Positions 7,340 through 14,969 of a DNA stretch of 32,086 nucleotides are shown here, in pieces. Origin of the DNA: Deltaproteobacteria bacterium (GTDB lineage Bacteria > Bacillota > Desulfotomaculia > Desulfotomaculales > JAGUVT01). Position 1 is the first letter of the stretch; every line of letters begins with the position of its first letter. The position numbers and the translations under genes are program-made. A model generated the notes under the pieces. It did not search any database, was not told where the DNA came from, and saw nothing but the letters and a program-made list of their open reading frames with translations. The stretch lies in NCBI GenBank assembly GCA_020062745.1, contig JAGUVT010000044.1, positions 1 through 32,086 of the forward strand. Direction: 5' to 3'.

Positions 7340-7864
7340 TTATGCAGAGACTGACTCGGGCTCGTTGGTAACCAGTTCGCTGATTTCATTGAAGATTTCG
7401 GCAATCCGGATCATTCCCACCACCCGGCCGTTGCTAACCACCGGCAGTGCACCCAGCTTGTGTTTAATCATGGCATACACTGTCTTAATTATGGTGTCTT
7501 CGGCGTTAACGGTGACCAGGGTAATGGGATGCATGACTTCCTTTACTTTTTTTTGCGCTTCCTCCCGGCATCTTTCAGTGAAGAGTCCTTCCCAAAAAAC
7601 CGGTACGGCCCACTGTTCCACTTTCAGGAACCGGGGTTCAATGGCTACCAGAAGGGACCGGAAGGTGAGGAGGCCGGCCAGATTGTCGTCATCGTCGAAC
7701 ACCAGTACCGAGCGGTGGCCGGTGCAATGCTCTGTTCCGGCCGGACAAAAGGATTCCTTGAGTACCATGATTGCTTCTTTTACCGTACTGTTTATGTTTA
7801 CCCTCGAATACTCCTCGATTGGAATCATTAAGTCCTTTACCTTTTTCTCATGAGTAGCCGGCAT
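7340..7864 (-). CDS. Two-CBS-domain protein, module C
   Basis: A 174-aa protein with CBS 1 starting at VKDLMIPIEEYSRVNI and ending LAGLLTFRSLLVAI, a linker with the pattern W..P.FWEGLFTERCREEA, and CBS 2 from VKEVMHP to VVGMIRIAEIFNEI. It is closest in linker sequence to the CBS protein at 79-621 (shared ERCRE). The open frame starts at 7885, but the ATG at 7864 has AAAGGAGG 8 bases upstream, inside the longer frame, so 7864 is the start. It lies 58 bases after the TIGR02186 gene and 20 bases before the DUF4268-like gene. Role by family knowledge: binding of an adenine nucleotide to control a partner, here most likely the permease of the same module. Confidence 0.88.
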   Translation of the reverse strand: MPATHEKKVKDLMIPIEEYSRVNINSTVKEAIMVLKESFCPAGTEHCTGHRSVLVFDDDDNLAGLLTFRSLLVAIEPRFLKVEQWAVPVFWEGLFTERCREEAQKKVKEVMHPITLVTVNAEDTIIKTVYAMIKHKLGALPVVSNGRVVGMIRIAEIFNEISELVTNEPESVSA

Positions 7865-7922
7865 TTTACTTTCCTCCTTTCTCAATTTGGGCAGCTTGAA
7901 ATTTTGGGCTCGTAATTTTTTG

Positions 7923-8792
7923 TCAATGATGTGTCCCGACGCTGCTGTCGTCCTTAAAGATGATCCGGTTTATTTCCTTGAAGGCCGCAGAAACCAGGAG
8001 CCCAGCTCCCAACGCCACGACGACCGCCATGATGCCGTAAGCGACGGCGTTTTGCTGGGCCATGATATTCAGCGATTGTACCAGCCCGACGCTGGTTACT
8101 TTAAAGTCTTTAACGGCAGTGCCTGCGATTTTTCCATCTTTTACGGCATAAGCATAGATTTTACTTTCGCCGCGCGGCACGTCCGGCGGAATGTTGATTG
8201 TTCCTTTAAAGGAAGAACCGGAAACCTCGACAGCATTGTTTTCGTAACGGTAAAGACCCTTTTTCTCGTTGATCCGGACCAGGCCTTCAATGAATTCATT
8301 TGCTTCCTCCGGCGGCAGGACAACTGTTTTTTCATCGTGCTTGCTGGTTACTTCGGCTGTTTTTTTAAGGGCCGGGTAGCCTGGCTCGATGCCCATTTCT
8401 TGCTGCAGGGCCGGCGGCAGGTCTTCTATTTTCCCCGAACTCATTACCTGGAACATACCGGGCATCCGGCTTACCTGCACGGTTTCAACGGTCAACCACA
8501 CGGGGCCTTTTCTGCCCTGCTTGCTTAATCCCACTTTTTTATCGGGGGAAAGCACTTTCAGGAAAATAGCGCTTCCTTCAGGAGCCTGACCGGAGAATTT
8601 GATCTGGCTGCCGTTGAAATTCATGCCCACGTCGATATTGTCGATTTCGGTAGCAAGTGCCAGGGGGCCGGCAACTGCCGCCTGGTTTCCGTTGTCCGGG
8701 GCGGATGATACGGGAGTCACTGCTGCGGCGGCCAGGACTGTAAAAACCACCAGCGCCGTGATCAGAGTAAGGATCGAAGCTGGTTTTTTCAT
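7923..8792 (-). CDS. TIGR02186 (Alph_Pro_TM)-type membrane-anchored protein
   Basis: This 289-aa protein has a signal peptide (about residues 1-30, MKKPASILTLITALVVFTVL then AAAAVTPVSSA), an extracytoplasmic domain of about 215 residues, and one C-terminal helix (about 247-272) followed by a short cytoplasmic tail. The domain opens with IDVGMNFNGSQIKFSGQAPEG followed by VWLTVETVQVSRMPGMFQVMSS, which matches my memory of the TIGR02186/PF09608 family (I..-F.G....FG, W.n...v.-..P.fY.v.Ss). In other bacteria that family is encoded next to TauE/SafE permeases, exactly as here. The start overlaps the permease stop (TAATG), and its GGAGGAGGTGG ribosome binding site lies within the end of the permease gene, so translation is coupled. 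A substrate-binding or gating partner of the permease is a reasonable inference. Function of the family is not established. Confidence 0.85.
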   Translation of the reverse strand: MKKPASILTLITALVVFTVLAAAAVTPVSSAPDNGNQAAVAGPLALATEIDNIDVGMNFNGSQIKFSGQAPEGSAIFLKVLSPDKKVGLSKQGRKGPVWLTVETVQVSRMPGMFQVMSSGKIEDLPPALQQEMGIEPGYPALKKTAEVTSKHDEKTVVLPPEEANEFIEGLVRINEKKGLYRYENNAVEVSGSSFKGTINIPPDVPRGESKIYAYAVKDGKIAGTAVKDFKVTSVGLVQSLNIMAQQNAVAYGIMAVVVALGAGLLVSAAFKEINRIIFKDDSSVGTHH

Positions 8793-9739
8793 TAATGTCC
8801 ACCTCCTCCTTTAGTCAGTGCGATCAAATCCGCGGGTGCGGCTACCAGGCCGATCAGCATCTTTACCATTACGGCCAGTACGATAATCGATAGAAGGATT
8901 CTCAGTTGCTCACCCCGCAGGCGCCTGCTCAACCTGGCGCCGAATTGGGCTCCGATGGTGGAGCCGCAAAAGAGGAGAATGGCCAGGACAATATCAACGG
9001 TATGATTGGTAATGGCCTGCTGGAACGTGACATTCATGCTGGTAAATACAATTTGAAACAGGTCTGTTCCGACGGCGGCCATGGTGGGCATTCCCAGGAG
9101 ATAAATCATGGCCGGCACCGTGATGAATCCGCCTCCCACGCCCATCAGAGCGGCCAGCAGTCCGACCAGGAAGCCGAGACCGACCACGAAAATAATGGAA
9201 GCACGGATACCGCTGACGTGGAAGTCGGTCTGGAACGGAAGGCCGGCCATGAACCTTTTAAAGGCGGAAGGTTTGGCGGGCTTGTCGGAGGCCGGTTCTT
9301 TGTTATTCCCCTTTAAAGTTTTTAAAGCGTTTAAGCTTTCAAAGAACATGAATCCGCCGATGCCGGCCAACACCACGACATAAATCAACTTTACCGTGAA
9401 ATCATAATTACCGAGAGACCTCAATGCTTTTACCCACTGGGCGCCTACGGTGCCGCCCATGATTCCACCCACCAGGAAGGTAATTCCCATTTTCATATCG
9501 ACATTTCCGAGCCGTTTATGAGCGACGGCTCCGGAGGCGGAAGCGGCGACGATCTGGTTGGAATCGGAAGCGGCCGCTACGGCCGGTGGAATTCCGACCA
9601 TCATTAGTAAGGGTGTAAGCAGAAAGCCTCCGCCAACCCCAAAAAGACCGGACAGCACGCCTACCATTCCACCAAGACCCATGATTAAAAATACATTAAC
9701 CGGCATTCCCGCGACGGCTAAATATATAGTCACAAACAT
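8792..9739 (-). CDS. TauE/SafE family permease, module C
   Basis: A 315-aa permease with both canonical half-repeat motifs: GLFGVGGGFLLTPLLMMVGI (31-50) and GVGGGFITVPAMIYLLGM (200-217), with AVGTDLFQI after the second. The first half has AAASDSNQI where the AVGT motif is expected, a difference shared with no other permease here. A basic and charged cytoplasmic loop (about 140-172) separates the halves. GGGGAGGG lies 4-5 bases upstream of the ATG. It is the first gene of a four-gene unit transcribed from the sigma-54 promoter at 9927-9941, with a leader of about 175 bases. Together with the TIGR02186 protein encoded directly after it, it probably forms an anion transport complex. Substrate is unknown; sulfite, sulfonates and thiosulfate-like anions are family precedents. 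Confidence 0.92.
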   Translation of the reverse strand: MFVTIYLAVAGMPVNVFLIMGLGGMVGVLSGLFGVGGGFLLTPLLMMVGIPPAVAAASDSNQIVAASASGAVAHKRLGNVDMKMGITFLVGGIMGGTVGAQWVKALRSLGNYDFTVKLIYVVVLAGIGGFMFFESLNALKTLKGNNKEPASDKPAKPSAFKRFMAGLPFQTDFHVSGIRASIIFVVGLGFLVGLLAALMGVGGGFITVPAMIYLLGMPTMAAVGTDLFQIVFTSMNVTFQQAITNHTVDIVLAILLFCGSTIGAQFGARLSRRLRGEQLRILLSIIVLAVMVKMLIGLVAAPADLIALTKGGGGH

Positions 9740-9926
9740 TCCCTCCCCAAGACATTTTTATTCAGGTTTTCTTCTTTCTCTTTTTCTCTGTATTTGCCGG
9801 GGTCTTCTTACTCAGCAGGCATTAAATTGTTCGTTTTTTCACTTCTCTGGGCATCCCTCCCGTCATTCTTTAAAAAACTTGCCGGATGTGCTATAATTTT
9901 AGCGTTTGGTTTGGTAACTATGATAC

Positions 9927-9941
9927 GCAATTTTTGTGCCA
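9927..9941 (-). promoter_or_regulatory. Sigma-54 promoter of module C
   Basis: The minus strand reads TGGCAC-AAAAA-TTGC (9941 to 9927), the full -24/-12 consensus of RpoN promoters with correct spacing. Transcription should begin near 9914 and run into the permease at 9739. The genes for two NtrC-type activators lie adjacent, which is the expected requirement for such a promoter. Confidence 0.88.
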
Positions 9942-9950
9942 GTGAGAAAA

Positions 9951-9966
9951 AGTGAAATATTTCACT
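9951..9966. promoter_or_regulatory. Perfect 16-bp palindrome next to the sigma-54 promoter
   Basis: AGTGAAATATTTCACT is a perfect inverted repeat starting 10 bases upstream of the -24 element. A dyad of this size in front of a promoter suggests a protein-binding site. It is closer than usual for an NtrC-type enhancer site, so a second regulator, or a repressor, is possible. No second copy is seen in the window. Confidence 0.6.
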
Positions 9967-9982
9967 GTATTGGGACACTAAT

Positions 9983-10001
9983 TGTATGAATACAGACACA
10001 T
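9983..10001. promoter_or_regulatory. Candidate enhancer site A (module C)
   Basis: TGTATGAATACAGACACAT here recurs with two changed bases at 10080-10098, and its last ten bases (ACAGACACAT) recur inverted at 19073-19082 near the other sigma-54 promoter. It contains the dyad TGTAT-GA-ATACA. Its distance from the -24 element is about 57 bp. It is the candidate binding site for one of the adjacent NtrC-type regulators. Confidence 0.55.
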
Positions 10002-10079
10002 TCTGCCGGGATGTTGATCAGGTTGACAGGTAAATGCCGGTTTGTATGGGCTTTGTGAAGCAGATAACATTCCAGATGG

Positions 10080-10098
10080 TGTATGATAACAGACACAT
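10080..10098. promoter_or_regulatory. Candidate enhancer site B (module C / kinase gene)
   Basis: TGTATGATAACAGACACAT is a 17/19 direct copy of site A, 97 bp away (centre to centre). It lies about 154 bp upstream of the module C -24 element, and 39 bases before the GTG start of the histidine kinase gene, so it could serve both as enhancer and in autoregulation of the kinase-regulator pair. Confidence 0.55.
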
Positions 10099-10136
10099 GA
10101 ATGTTTGTAAATGAACAATTTCGGGAGGATTTATTA

Positions 10137-11684
10137 GTGGGTTTTATTGTTTCGTTGTTTAAAAGAAAAAGTCTCAGCCTGCAGATTTTGTTGATTACAA
10201 CGGCTATTTTAGTGGTACCGGTGCTGGTAATGCTTTATGATCTTTTTTTTGCGGCTAAGGAAGAGGAAATTCTTTTTTCAGCCAGAGAGGAGCGCCTGAG
10301 TATTGTTACTCAGGGTCTGGTTCAGGAGATAACATCCACGCTGAACGAACGCAAGGTCGAGTTTGACCATATGCGTGGTGAAGATAAGGCGGCCCTGCTG
10401 CAGAAGATTTTTGAGGAGACTGCCGGGCCTCTGGCTGCGAATAATCCCGGTGTGCGGTTGGGACTCTACCTGCCGGAGAATGAGGAGATTTTTATTGTCG
10501 GTTACCTTCACAACTACCGCAATTTTTCACCGGAAGAGGAAAATGAAAGGGAAAGAAGGGTCCTGGCGGAAGCCCGCACCGGGATTATGGCCGTTGTGGC
10601 CAGCAAGGCTCCTTTATCAAGGTTGACTGCCACTTATGACGATCAGGTCTTTGAAAACCTGTCACCGCTGCTGGTTGACGATAAGCTGGCAGGAGTGGTA
10701 TGGGCAGATGAGCGGCTGCATCCGATCTTTGCCCAGAGCCGTAATTTCCGGGCGCTTATTCGTTATGCCGCGCTGCTGGCGTTCTTTTTAGGGGCTGCCG
10801 GCGCTTTGCTTGTTATTCACAACCTGGCCGGCGGGGTCAGGCAAATAAAGGATGGTTTAATGGGTTTGGGAAATGATATTCACAAACTTCTCCCGCCCCT
10901 GCCCGGGGAAATGGGCCAGGTGGCACAGGCTATTAATAGGATGGCCCTGTCCCTGGCGGAAAAGGAAAAGCTGGAAGATGAGTTGCATCGCTCCGAGCGG
11001 CTGGCCGCCCTGGGCCGGCTGGTTACCGGACTGGCCCACGAGTTGCGCAATCCGATTGGAGTAATCAAGGCGACCGTCCAGGTAATAGAGAAGGAGTATG
11101 AAAAAATAACGGGGCTGCCTGATTACGCCAGGGTGATCAAAGAGCAGGCGGACCGGCAAAACAGGGTTATCCAGGAATTGCTCGACTTTGGAAGGCCGAG
11201 GCCGCCTCTGATTCAGTTGATTCCGGTTAATTCCCTCTTGAGCTCAACATTTACTCTTACCGAACCTTTGCTCAAGCAGCACAAAGTTGAGCTTCTTCTG
11301 GAACCGGCTGAAGCTTTGCCTCCGGTAGAAGTGGATGGGGAGAGAATAAAACAGGTTTTTGTCAACCTGATCATGAACGCGGTAGAGGCGATGCCGGAGG
11401 GCGGCAGGCTGACCGTCGGCGCCCGCATGGAGTGTGACCGGGTGGTAGTGGAATTTACGGATACGGGGAAAGGAATTGCCAGAGAGGATCTGCCTCACGT
11501 TTTTGATCCCTTTTATACCACTAAAGACGGTGGGACCGGTCTGGGCCTTTCGATCAGCCACCAGATTATAAAAATGCACGGCGGCTCGATGGATGTTAAA
11601 AGCGACTGTACACAGGGAACTACTTTTACTATTAATTTACCGGCATGGAGGCAAGAGGATGATTCCAAAGATACTGGTAATTGA
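10137..11684 (+). CDS. Membrane histidine kinase of NtrB/ZraS type, pair 1
   Basis: A 515-aa sensor kinase. Start: GTG at 10137 with GGGAGGA 7 bases upstream; the longer frame from 10101 lacks a ribosome binding site and contains this one. Layout: helix 1 (about 14-38), an extracytoplasmic sensor of about 170 residues, helix 2 (about 209-229), HAMP-like segment ending KLLPPLPGEMGQVAQAINRM, HisKA with the H box GLAHELRNPIG (H301), then HATPase with N box NLIMNAVEAM (N414), G1 DTGKGI, F box FDPFYTT and G2 GGTGLGLSI. It should autophosphorylate and pass phosphate to the NtrC-type regulator encoded next, with which it overlaps by 26 bases. Unlike pair 2 it has no PAS domain. The sensor aligns by eye with that of pair 2 (PGV..G.Y, later L.GV.WA.E.L), so the two are paralogs, and the signals may be related. 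Confidence 0.93.
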   Translation: MGFIVSLFKRKSLSLQILLITTAILVVPVLVMLYDLFFAAKEEEILFSAREERLSIVTQGLVQEITSTLNERKVEFDHMRGEDKAALLQKIFEETAGPLAANNPGVRLGLYLPENEEIFIVGYLHNYRNFSPEEENERERRVLAEARTGIMAVVASKAPLSRLTATYDDQVFENLSPLLVDDKLAGVVWADERLHPIFAQSRNFRALIRYAALLAFFLGAAGALLVIHNLAGGVRQIKDGLMGLGNDIHKLLPPLPGEMGQVAQAINRMALSLAEKEKLEDELHRSERLAALGRLVTGLAHELRNPIGVIKATVQVIEKEYEKITGLPDYARVIKEQADRQNRVIQELLDFGRPRPPLIQLIPVNSLLSSTFTLTEPLLKQHKVELLLEPAEALPPVEVDGERIKQVFVNLIMNAVEAMPEGGRLTVGARMECDRVVVEFTDTGKGIAREDLPHVFDPFYTTKDGGTGLGLSISHQIIKMHGGSMDVKSDCTQGTTFTINLPAWRQEDDSKDTGN

Positions 11685-13023
11685 CGACGAGGAACACATG
11701 TGCTGGGTGCTGGAGCGGGCCATGCGGCAGGAAGGCTACCAGGTTTTTACTGCTACCCGCGGGCGGCAGGGTCTGAACTTAATCAGGGAGGAAGCGCCTT
11801 CCCTGGTTATTCTGGATTTAAAAATGCCGGAGATGGGCGGCATGGAGGTTTTGCGGCAGGCCAAGGAGATGCAGCCGAAGCTTCCGGTTATTATCCTTAC
11901 CGCGCACGGAACCATTGAGACGGCTATAGAGGCCATGAAAATTGGCGCGGCTGATTACATAACCAAGCCTTTTGATTTGGATGAACTGAAGATTGTTATT
12001 AAGAAAGCCCTGATGATCAGCCAACTGGTTACGGAAGTTAATTTTTTGCGCTCCGAGTTAACCAAAAATTACGGCAGCATGATCGGCAAGAGCCGGGTAA
12101 TTAAAGATATCCGCCATTTAATTGAACGGGTGGCGAGGACTAATGCTACTATCTTAATTACCGGTGAGAGCGGAACCGGTAAGGAAGTGGCGGCAGTTTC
12201 CCTTCACCAGGCCAGCCTCCGGCACGAGATGCCGTTTGTGGCGGTGAATTGTGCTGCTTTACCTGAGAACTTGCTGGAAAGCGAGTTGTTCGGCCATGAG
12301 AAAGGGGCGTTTACCGGCGCGGTGGCGCGTAAGGTGGGCCGCTTTGAACTGGCCGACCGGGGTACCATCTTTCTGGATGAGATTGCTGAAATACCGCCGA
12401 GTATGCAGGTCAAGTTGCTGCGCTTTTTGCAGGAAAAAACCTTTGAAAGGGTGGGCGGTACCGAAACTCTAAAGGTGGATGTGCGGGTAATTGCGGCTAC
12501 CAACCGGAATATTGCGGAAGCTGTCGGCAAGGGCGATTTCCGTGAGGATTTGTATTACCGTTTAAATGTTGTGCATATCCATATGCCTCCGTTGCGGGAA
12601 AGAAAAGAGGATATTCCTCTTCTGGCGGAACACTTTTTGAACAAGTTTTACCCCACTTACCTGGTAAATAAGATATCGCTGGCTGCTATGGACATGCTCT
12701 GCCATTATCACTGGCCGGGCAACATCCGGGAACTTCAGAACGTGATTGAGAGGGCGGCCATTATCTGCCACGGCGGTGAAATTTTACCCGACCACTTGCC
12801 CAAAGAACTGCAGGCCGGTCAAAAATCGATGACATTAGCCGGGCCGGTGGTTCGTTTGCCGGAGGAGGGCGTTTCATTAGAAGAGGTGGAAAAGCAGTTG
12901 ATCATCCAGGCCCTTGAGCAAAGCGGCCACAATCAGAGCAAGGCGGCCCTGCTTTTGGGGATAACCAGGTCTGCCTTGCTTTACCGGATGCAAAAACATG
13001 GCATTGGTGCAGGCTCGAAATAA
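11659..13023 (+). CDS. NtrC-type sigma-54-activating response regulator, pair 1
   Basis: A 454-aa regulator in three parts. Receiver (1-120): acidic pocket IDDEE, phosphoacceptor D53 in LDLKMP, and K103 in TKPF. AAA+ domain (about 142-375): Walker A GESGTGKE (169-176), the sigma-54 contact loop GAFTGA (216-221), Walker B TIFLDE. C-terminal Fis-type helix-turn-helix (about 411-452, NQSKAALLLGITRSALLYRM). An intact GAFTGA loop means it should activate RpoN promoters, and two such promoters lie in this window. The ATG at 11659 (GGAGG 7 bases upstream) is chosen over the frame start at 11593. It overlaps the kinase gene by 26 bases, as in pair 2. No terminator is visible in the 31 bases before the convergent 141-aa gene. 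Confidence 0.95.
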   Translation: MIPKILVIDDEEHMCWVLERAMRQEGYQVFTATRGRQGLNLIREEAPSLVILDLKMPEMGGMEVLRQAKEMQPKLPVIILTAHGTIETAIEAMKIGAADYITKPFDLDELKIVIKKALMISQLVTEVNFLRSELTKNYGSMIGKSRVIKDIRHLIERVARTNATILITGESGTGKEVAAVSLHQASLRHEMPFVAVNCAALPENLLESELFGHEKGAFTGAVARKVGRFELADRGTIFLDEIAEIPPSMQVKLLRFLQEKTFERVGGTETLKVDVRVIAATNRNIAEAVGKGDFREDLYYRLNVVHIHMPPLRERKEDIPLLAEHFLNKFYPTYLVNKISLAAMDMLCHYHWPGNIRELQNVIERAAIICHGGEILPDHLPKELQAGQKSMTLAGPVVRLPEEGVSLEEVEKQLIIQALEQSGHNQSKAALLLGITRSALLYRMQKHGIGAGSK

Positions 13024-13054
13024 GATGGCCGGCAAGCTTGCGATTTAAAGAAGC

Positions 13055-13480
13055 CTATCTTGAGCGGGCTCCAAAAACCGGGTCGGCGCTTTTTGACGGC
13101 GGTGAACCGAGCCGGTTGATTAAAAGCATAGCCAGGTAATGCTCTTTTAGGAGGTGGTAGGTTCCCAGGGCAATACCCATGATTATTAATATCAAAGCCG
13201 TAACCGTATAAGGAAATAACTTTACGTGGATGTCATCAGGAGTGTAAACTTTTCCTAAAGCGTCTTTCCACCTGTAAATCTCCAGGGTATCGGGGTCTTG
13301 CTCGACTATGATGTGCCTGGAAGGGTTGAAATTGTGCTTTAATACACTTTCTTTCAGAAATTCGATGCCTGCAAAGAAACCAATCAGCGCCAGTAAGGTA
13401 ATGACAAGCGCCGCCCGCCAGCAGAACCGGCGCATTTTTTGCTGTTCCTTCAGGCTCAAAACGTCATCTACTTCCCACAC
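13055..13480 (-). CDS. Two-span membrane protein with NPSRHIIV motif (paralog of 17084-17515)
   Basis: A 141-aa protein of unrecognised family. A short N-terminal charged segment is followed by helix 1 (about 20-40), a loop of about 50 residues and helix 2 (about 89-111), then a cytoplasmic tail. The loop carries FNPSRHIIVEQDP, then EIYRWKDALGKVYTPDD and VKLFPY. Nearly the same loop occurs in the 143-aa protein of module D, so the motif is under constraint. The start is GTG at 13480 with GGAG 10 bases upstream. An in-frame stop lies just before, so nothing longer is possible; a later ATG (MRRFCWR) would shorten it by 15 residues. It lies between the two regulator genes, transcribed with pair 2 or from its own weak promoter. 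Function is unknown; a membrane partner of the kinases or permeases is inferred from position. Confidence 0.82.
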   Translation of the reverse strand: MWEVDDVLSLKEQQKMRRFCWRAALVITLLALIGFFAGIEFLKESVLKHNFNPSRHIIVEQDPDTLEIYRWKDALGKVYTPDDIHVKLFPYTVTALILIIMGIALGTYHLLKEHYLAMLLINRLGSPPSKSADPVFGARSR

Positions 13481-13504
13481 GGGAGTTCATCTCCATACTC
13501 TCTT

Positions 13505-13532
13505 TAAATAGTAGAATACCCGGTATGGTCAA
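13505..13532 (-). promoter_or_regulatory. Weak possible sigma-A promoter for the 141-aa gene
   Basis: Minus strand TTGACC (13532-13527), 16-base spacer, TATTTA (13510-13505). The -35 is good and the -10 poor. It lies 24 bases before the GTG start. Confidence 0.35.
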
Positions 13533-13601
13533 AAAGACGAAGAAAATTTCTTTAAACGGCATTATTTTTAGCCGTACAGGTAAATAGGCAAGTCGGGCGT
13601 T

Positions 13602-14969
13602 TCACATGATTATGCCCAGTTCCTTCATTTTGGCATAAAGGGTGCTGCGGTTCATTTTTAAAGCCTGCGCTGCCGCCGAGCGGTTCCAGTTATGTTCGTT
13701 TAAAGCCTTCAGGATAACCTGGCGTTCCACGTCAGCCATTATTTCCTTAAAAGACATGCCGGAGAGATCGGCGGGCCATTGTTTTTCTTTAAGGCGGGAA
13801 ATGATGCTGAACGGGATGTCTTCGGGCATTATTACCGGTCCCGCGGACATCAGCACGGCCCTTTCACAGATATTTTTCAATTCCCTGATGTTACCGGGCC
13901 AGTCGTACTGGTTTATAATTTCCATGGCCTCCCTGGAGATCCCGGTGATGTTCTTGCCGAATTCCCGGTTGCTGCTTTTGATCAGGTAGTCGACGAGAGG
14001 CGGCAGGTCTTCTTTTCGTTCGCGCAGGGGAGGCATCCAGATCTCCAGGACATTTAGCCGGAAGAAGAGGTCTTCCCGGAATGTCCCCTCCTGGATGGAT
14101 TGCTCCAGGTTTTTATTAGTGGCGGCGACGATGCGCACATCGACTTTAATGGTTTCGTTGCCGCCGATCCGCTCGAATTCCTTTTCCTGGAGAACCCGCA
14201 GGAGCTTGGCCTGGGTGGCCAGGCTGATTTCGCCGATTTCGTCTAAAAAAATGGTGCCCCGGTGAGCCAGTTCGAACTTGCCGGGCTTTCTGGCCACCGC
14301 TCCGGTAAAGGAACCTCTTTCGTGGCCGAACAACTCGCTTTCCAGCAAGTTTTCCGGAATGGAAGCGCAATTTATTTTTATAAAGGGCTGCTCCCGCCGC
14401 AGGCTGTTATAATGAATGGCCCGGGCCACCAGTTCTTTGCCGGTTCCGCTTTCCCCCCGGATTAAAACGGTGATGTTGCGGTCCACAATCCGGCCGATGG
14501 ACTTGTAAATGGCCTGCATCTTGGGAGACTGGCCGATCATGACGCCTTCGTTCAGTTTTACTTCATCCAGGTCATCCTGAATGGAAGTTATGCGGGAGAC
14601 GAGTTCCTGCATATTGACGGCCTTTTTTACGGCGGCCAGCAGTTCGTCGAGATTAAAAGGCTTCGTAATGTAGTCGAAAGCGCCCAGTTTCATTGCTTTT
14701 ATAGTGGTTTCGGTGGAACCGTAGGCGGTGATTAGAATAATCGGTACTTTCGCTCCGGTTTCGCGTACAATTTCCAGCACTCTCATGCCGTCCAGGTCCG
14801 GCATCCGGATATCCAGGAGGACGGCCCGGGGGTCCAGTTCCTTTATTTTTTCCAGGGCCTGCGTGCCGTTGGCGGCCAGTTCCACTTTGTATCCGGAATC
14901 TTCCAGCACATCCCGCAGGGCCTGGCGCACCCCTTCTTCGTCATCAGCTACAAGAATAAGATTTGGCAC
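13602..14969 (-). CDS. NtrC-type sigma-54-activating response regulator, pair 2
   Basis: A 455-aa paralog of the pair 1 regulator with the same three parts: receiver (phosphoacceptor D53 in LDIRMP, K103 in TKPF), AAA+ (Walker A GESGTGKE, Walker B TIFLDEI, then the C-terminal lid), and a Fis-type helix-turn-helix (NRSAAAQALKMNRSTLYAKM). The sigma-54 contact loop is GSFTGA (219-224) rather than GAFTGA, a variant seen in working activators. Start: GTG at 14969 with GAGAGGAG 7 bases upstream; the longer frame to 15080 is only the 3' end of the kinase in another frame. It overlaps the kinase gene by 26 bases. The DNA-contact helix differs from pair 1 (ALKMNRSTLYAKM against LLGITRSALLYRM), so the two may recognise different sites. 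Confidence 0.95.
   Translation of the reverse strand: MPNLILVADDEEGVRQALRDVLEDSGYKVELAANGTQALEKIKELDPRAVLLDIRMPDLDGMRVLEIVRETGAKVPIILITAYGSTETTIKAMKLGAFDYITKPFNLDELLAAVKKAVNMQELVSRITSIQDDLDEVKLNEGVMIGQSPKMQAIYKSIGRIVDRNITVLIRGESGTGKELVARAIHYNSLRREQPFIKINCASIPENLLESELFGHERGSFTGAVARKPGKFELAHRGTIFLDEIGEISLATQAKLLRVLQEKEFERIGGNETIKVDVRIVAATNKNLEQSIQEGTFREDLFFRLNVLEIWMPPLRERKEDLPPLVDYLIKSSNREFGKNITGISREAMEIINQYDWPGNIRELKNICERAVLMSAGPVIMPEDIPFSIISRLKEKQWPADLSGMSFKEIMADVERQVILKALNEHNWNRSAAAQALKMNRSTLYAKMKELGIIM

Noticed and set aside
7305-7853. Long + strand open frame of 182 codons opposite the module C CBS gene
   Set aside because: It is a mirror of a strong CBS gene with a clear ribosome binding site, has a composition rich in S, T and R, and has no start signal.
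7887-8528. 213-codon + strand frame opposite the TIGR02186 gene
   Set aside because: Antisense shadow of a well-supported gene; no protein pattern and no ribosome binding site.
10023-10050. Sigma-A promoter TTGACA-16-TATGGG for the pair 1 kinase
   Set aside because: The -35 is perfect but the -10 matches only three positions, so it was not listed as a feature.
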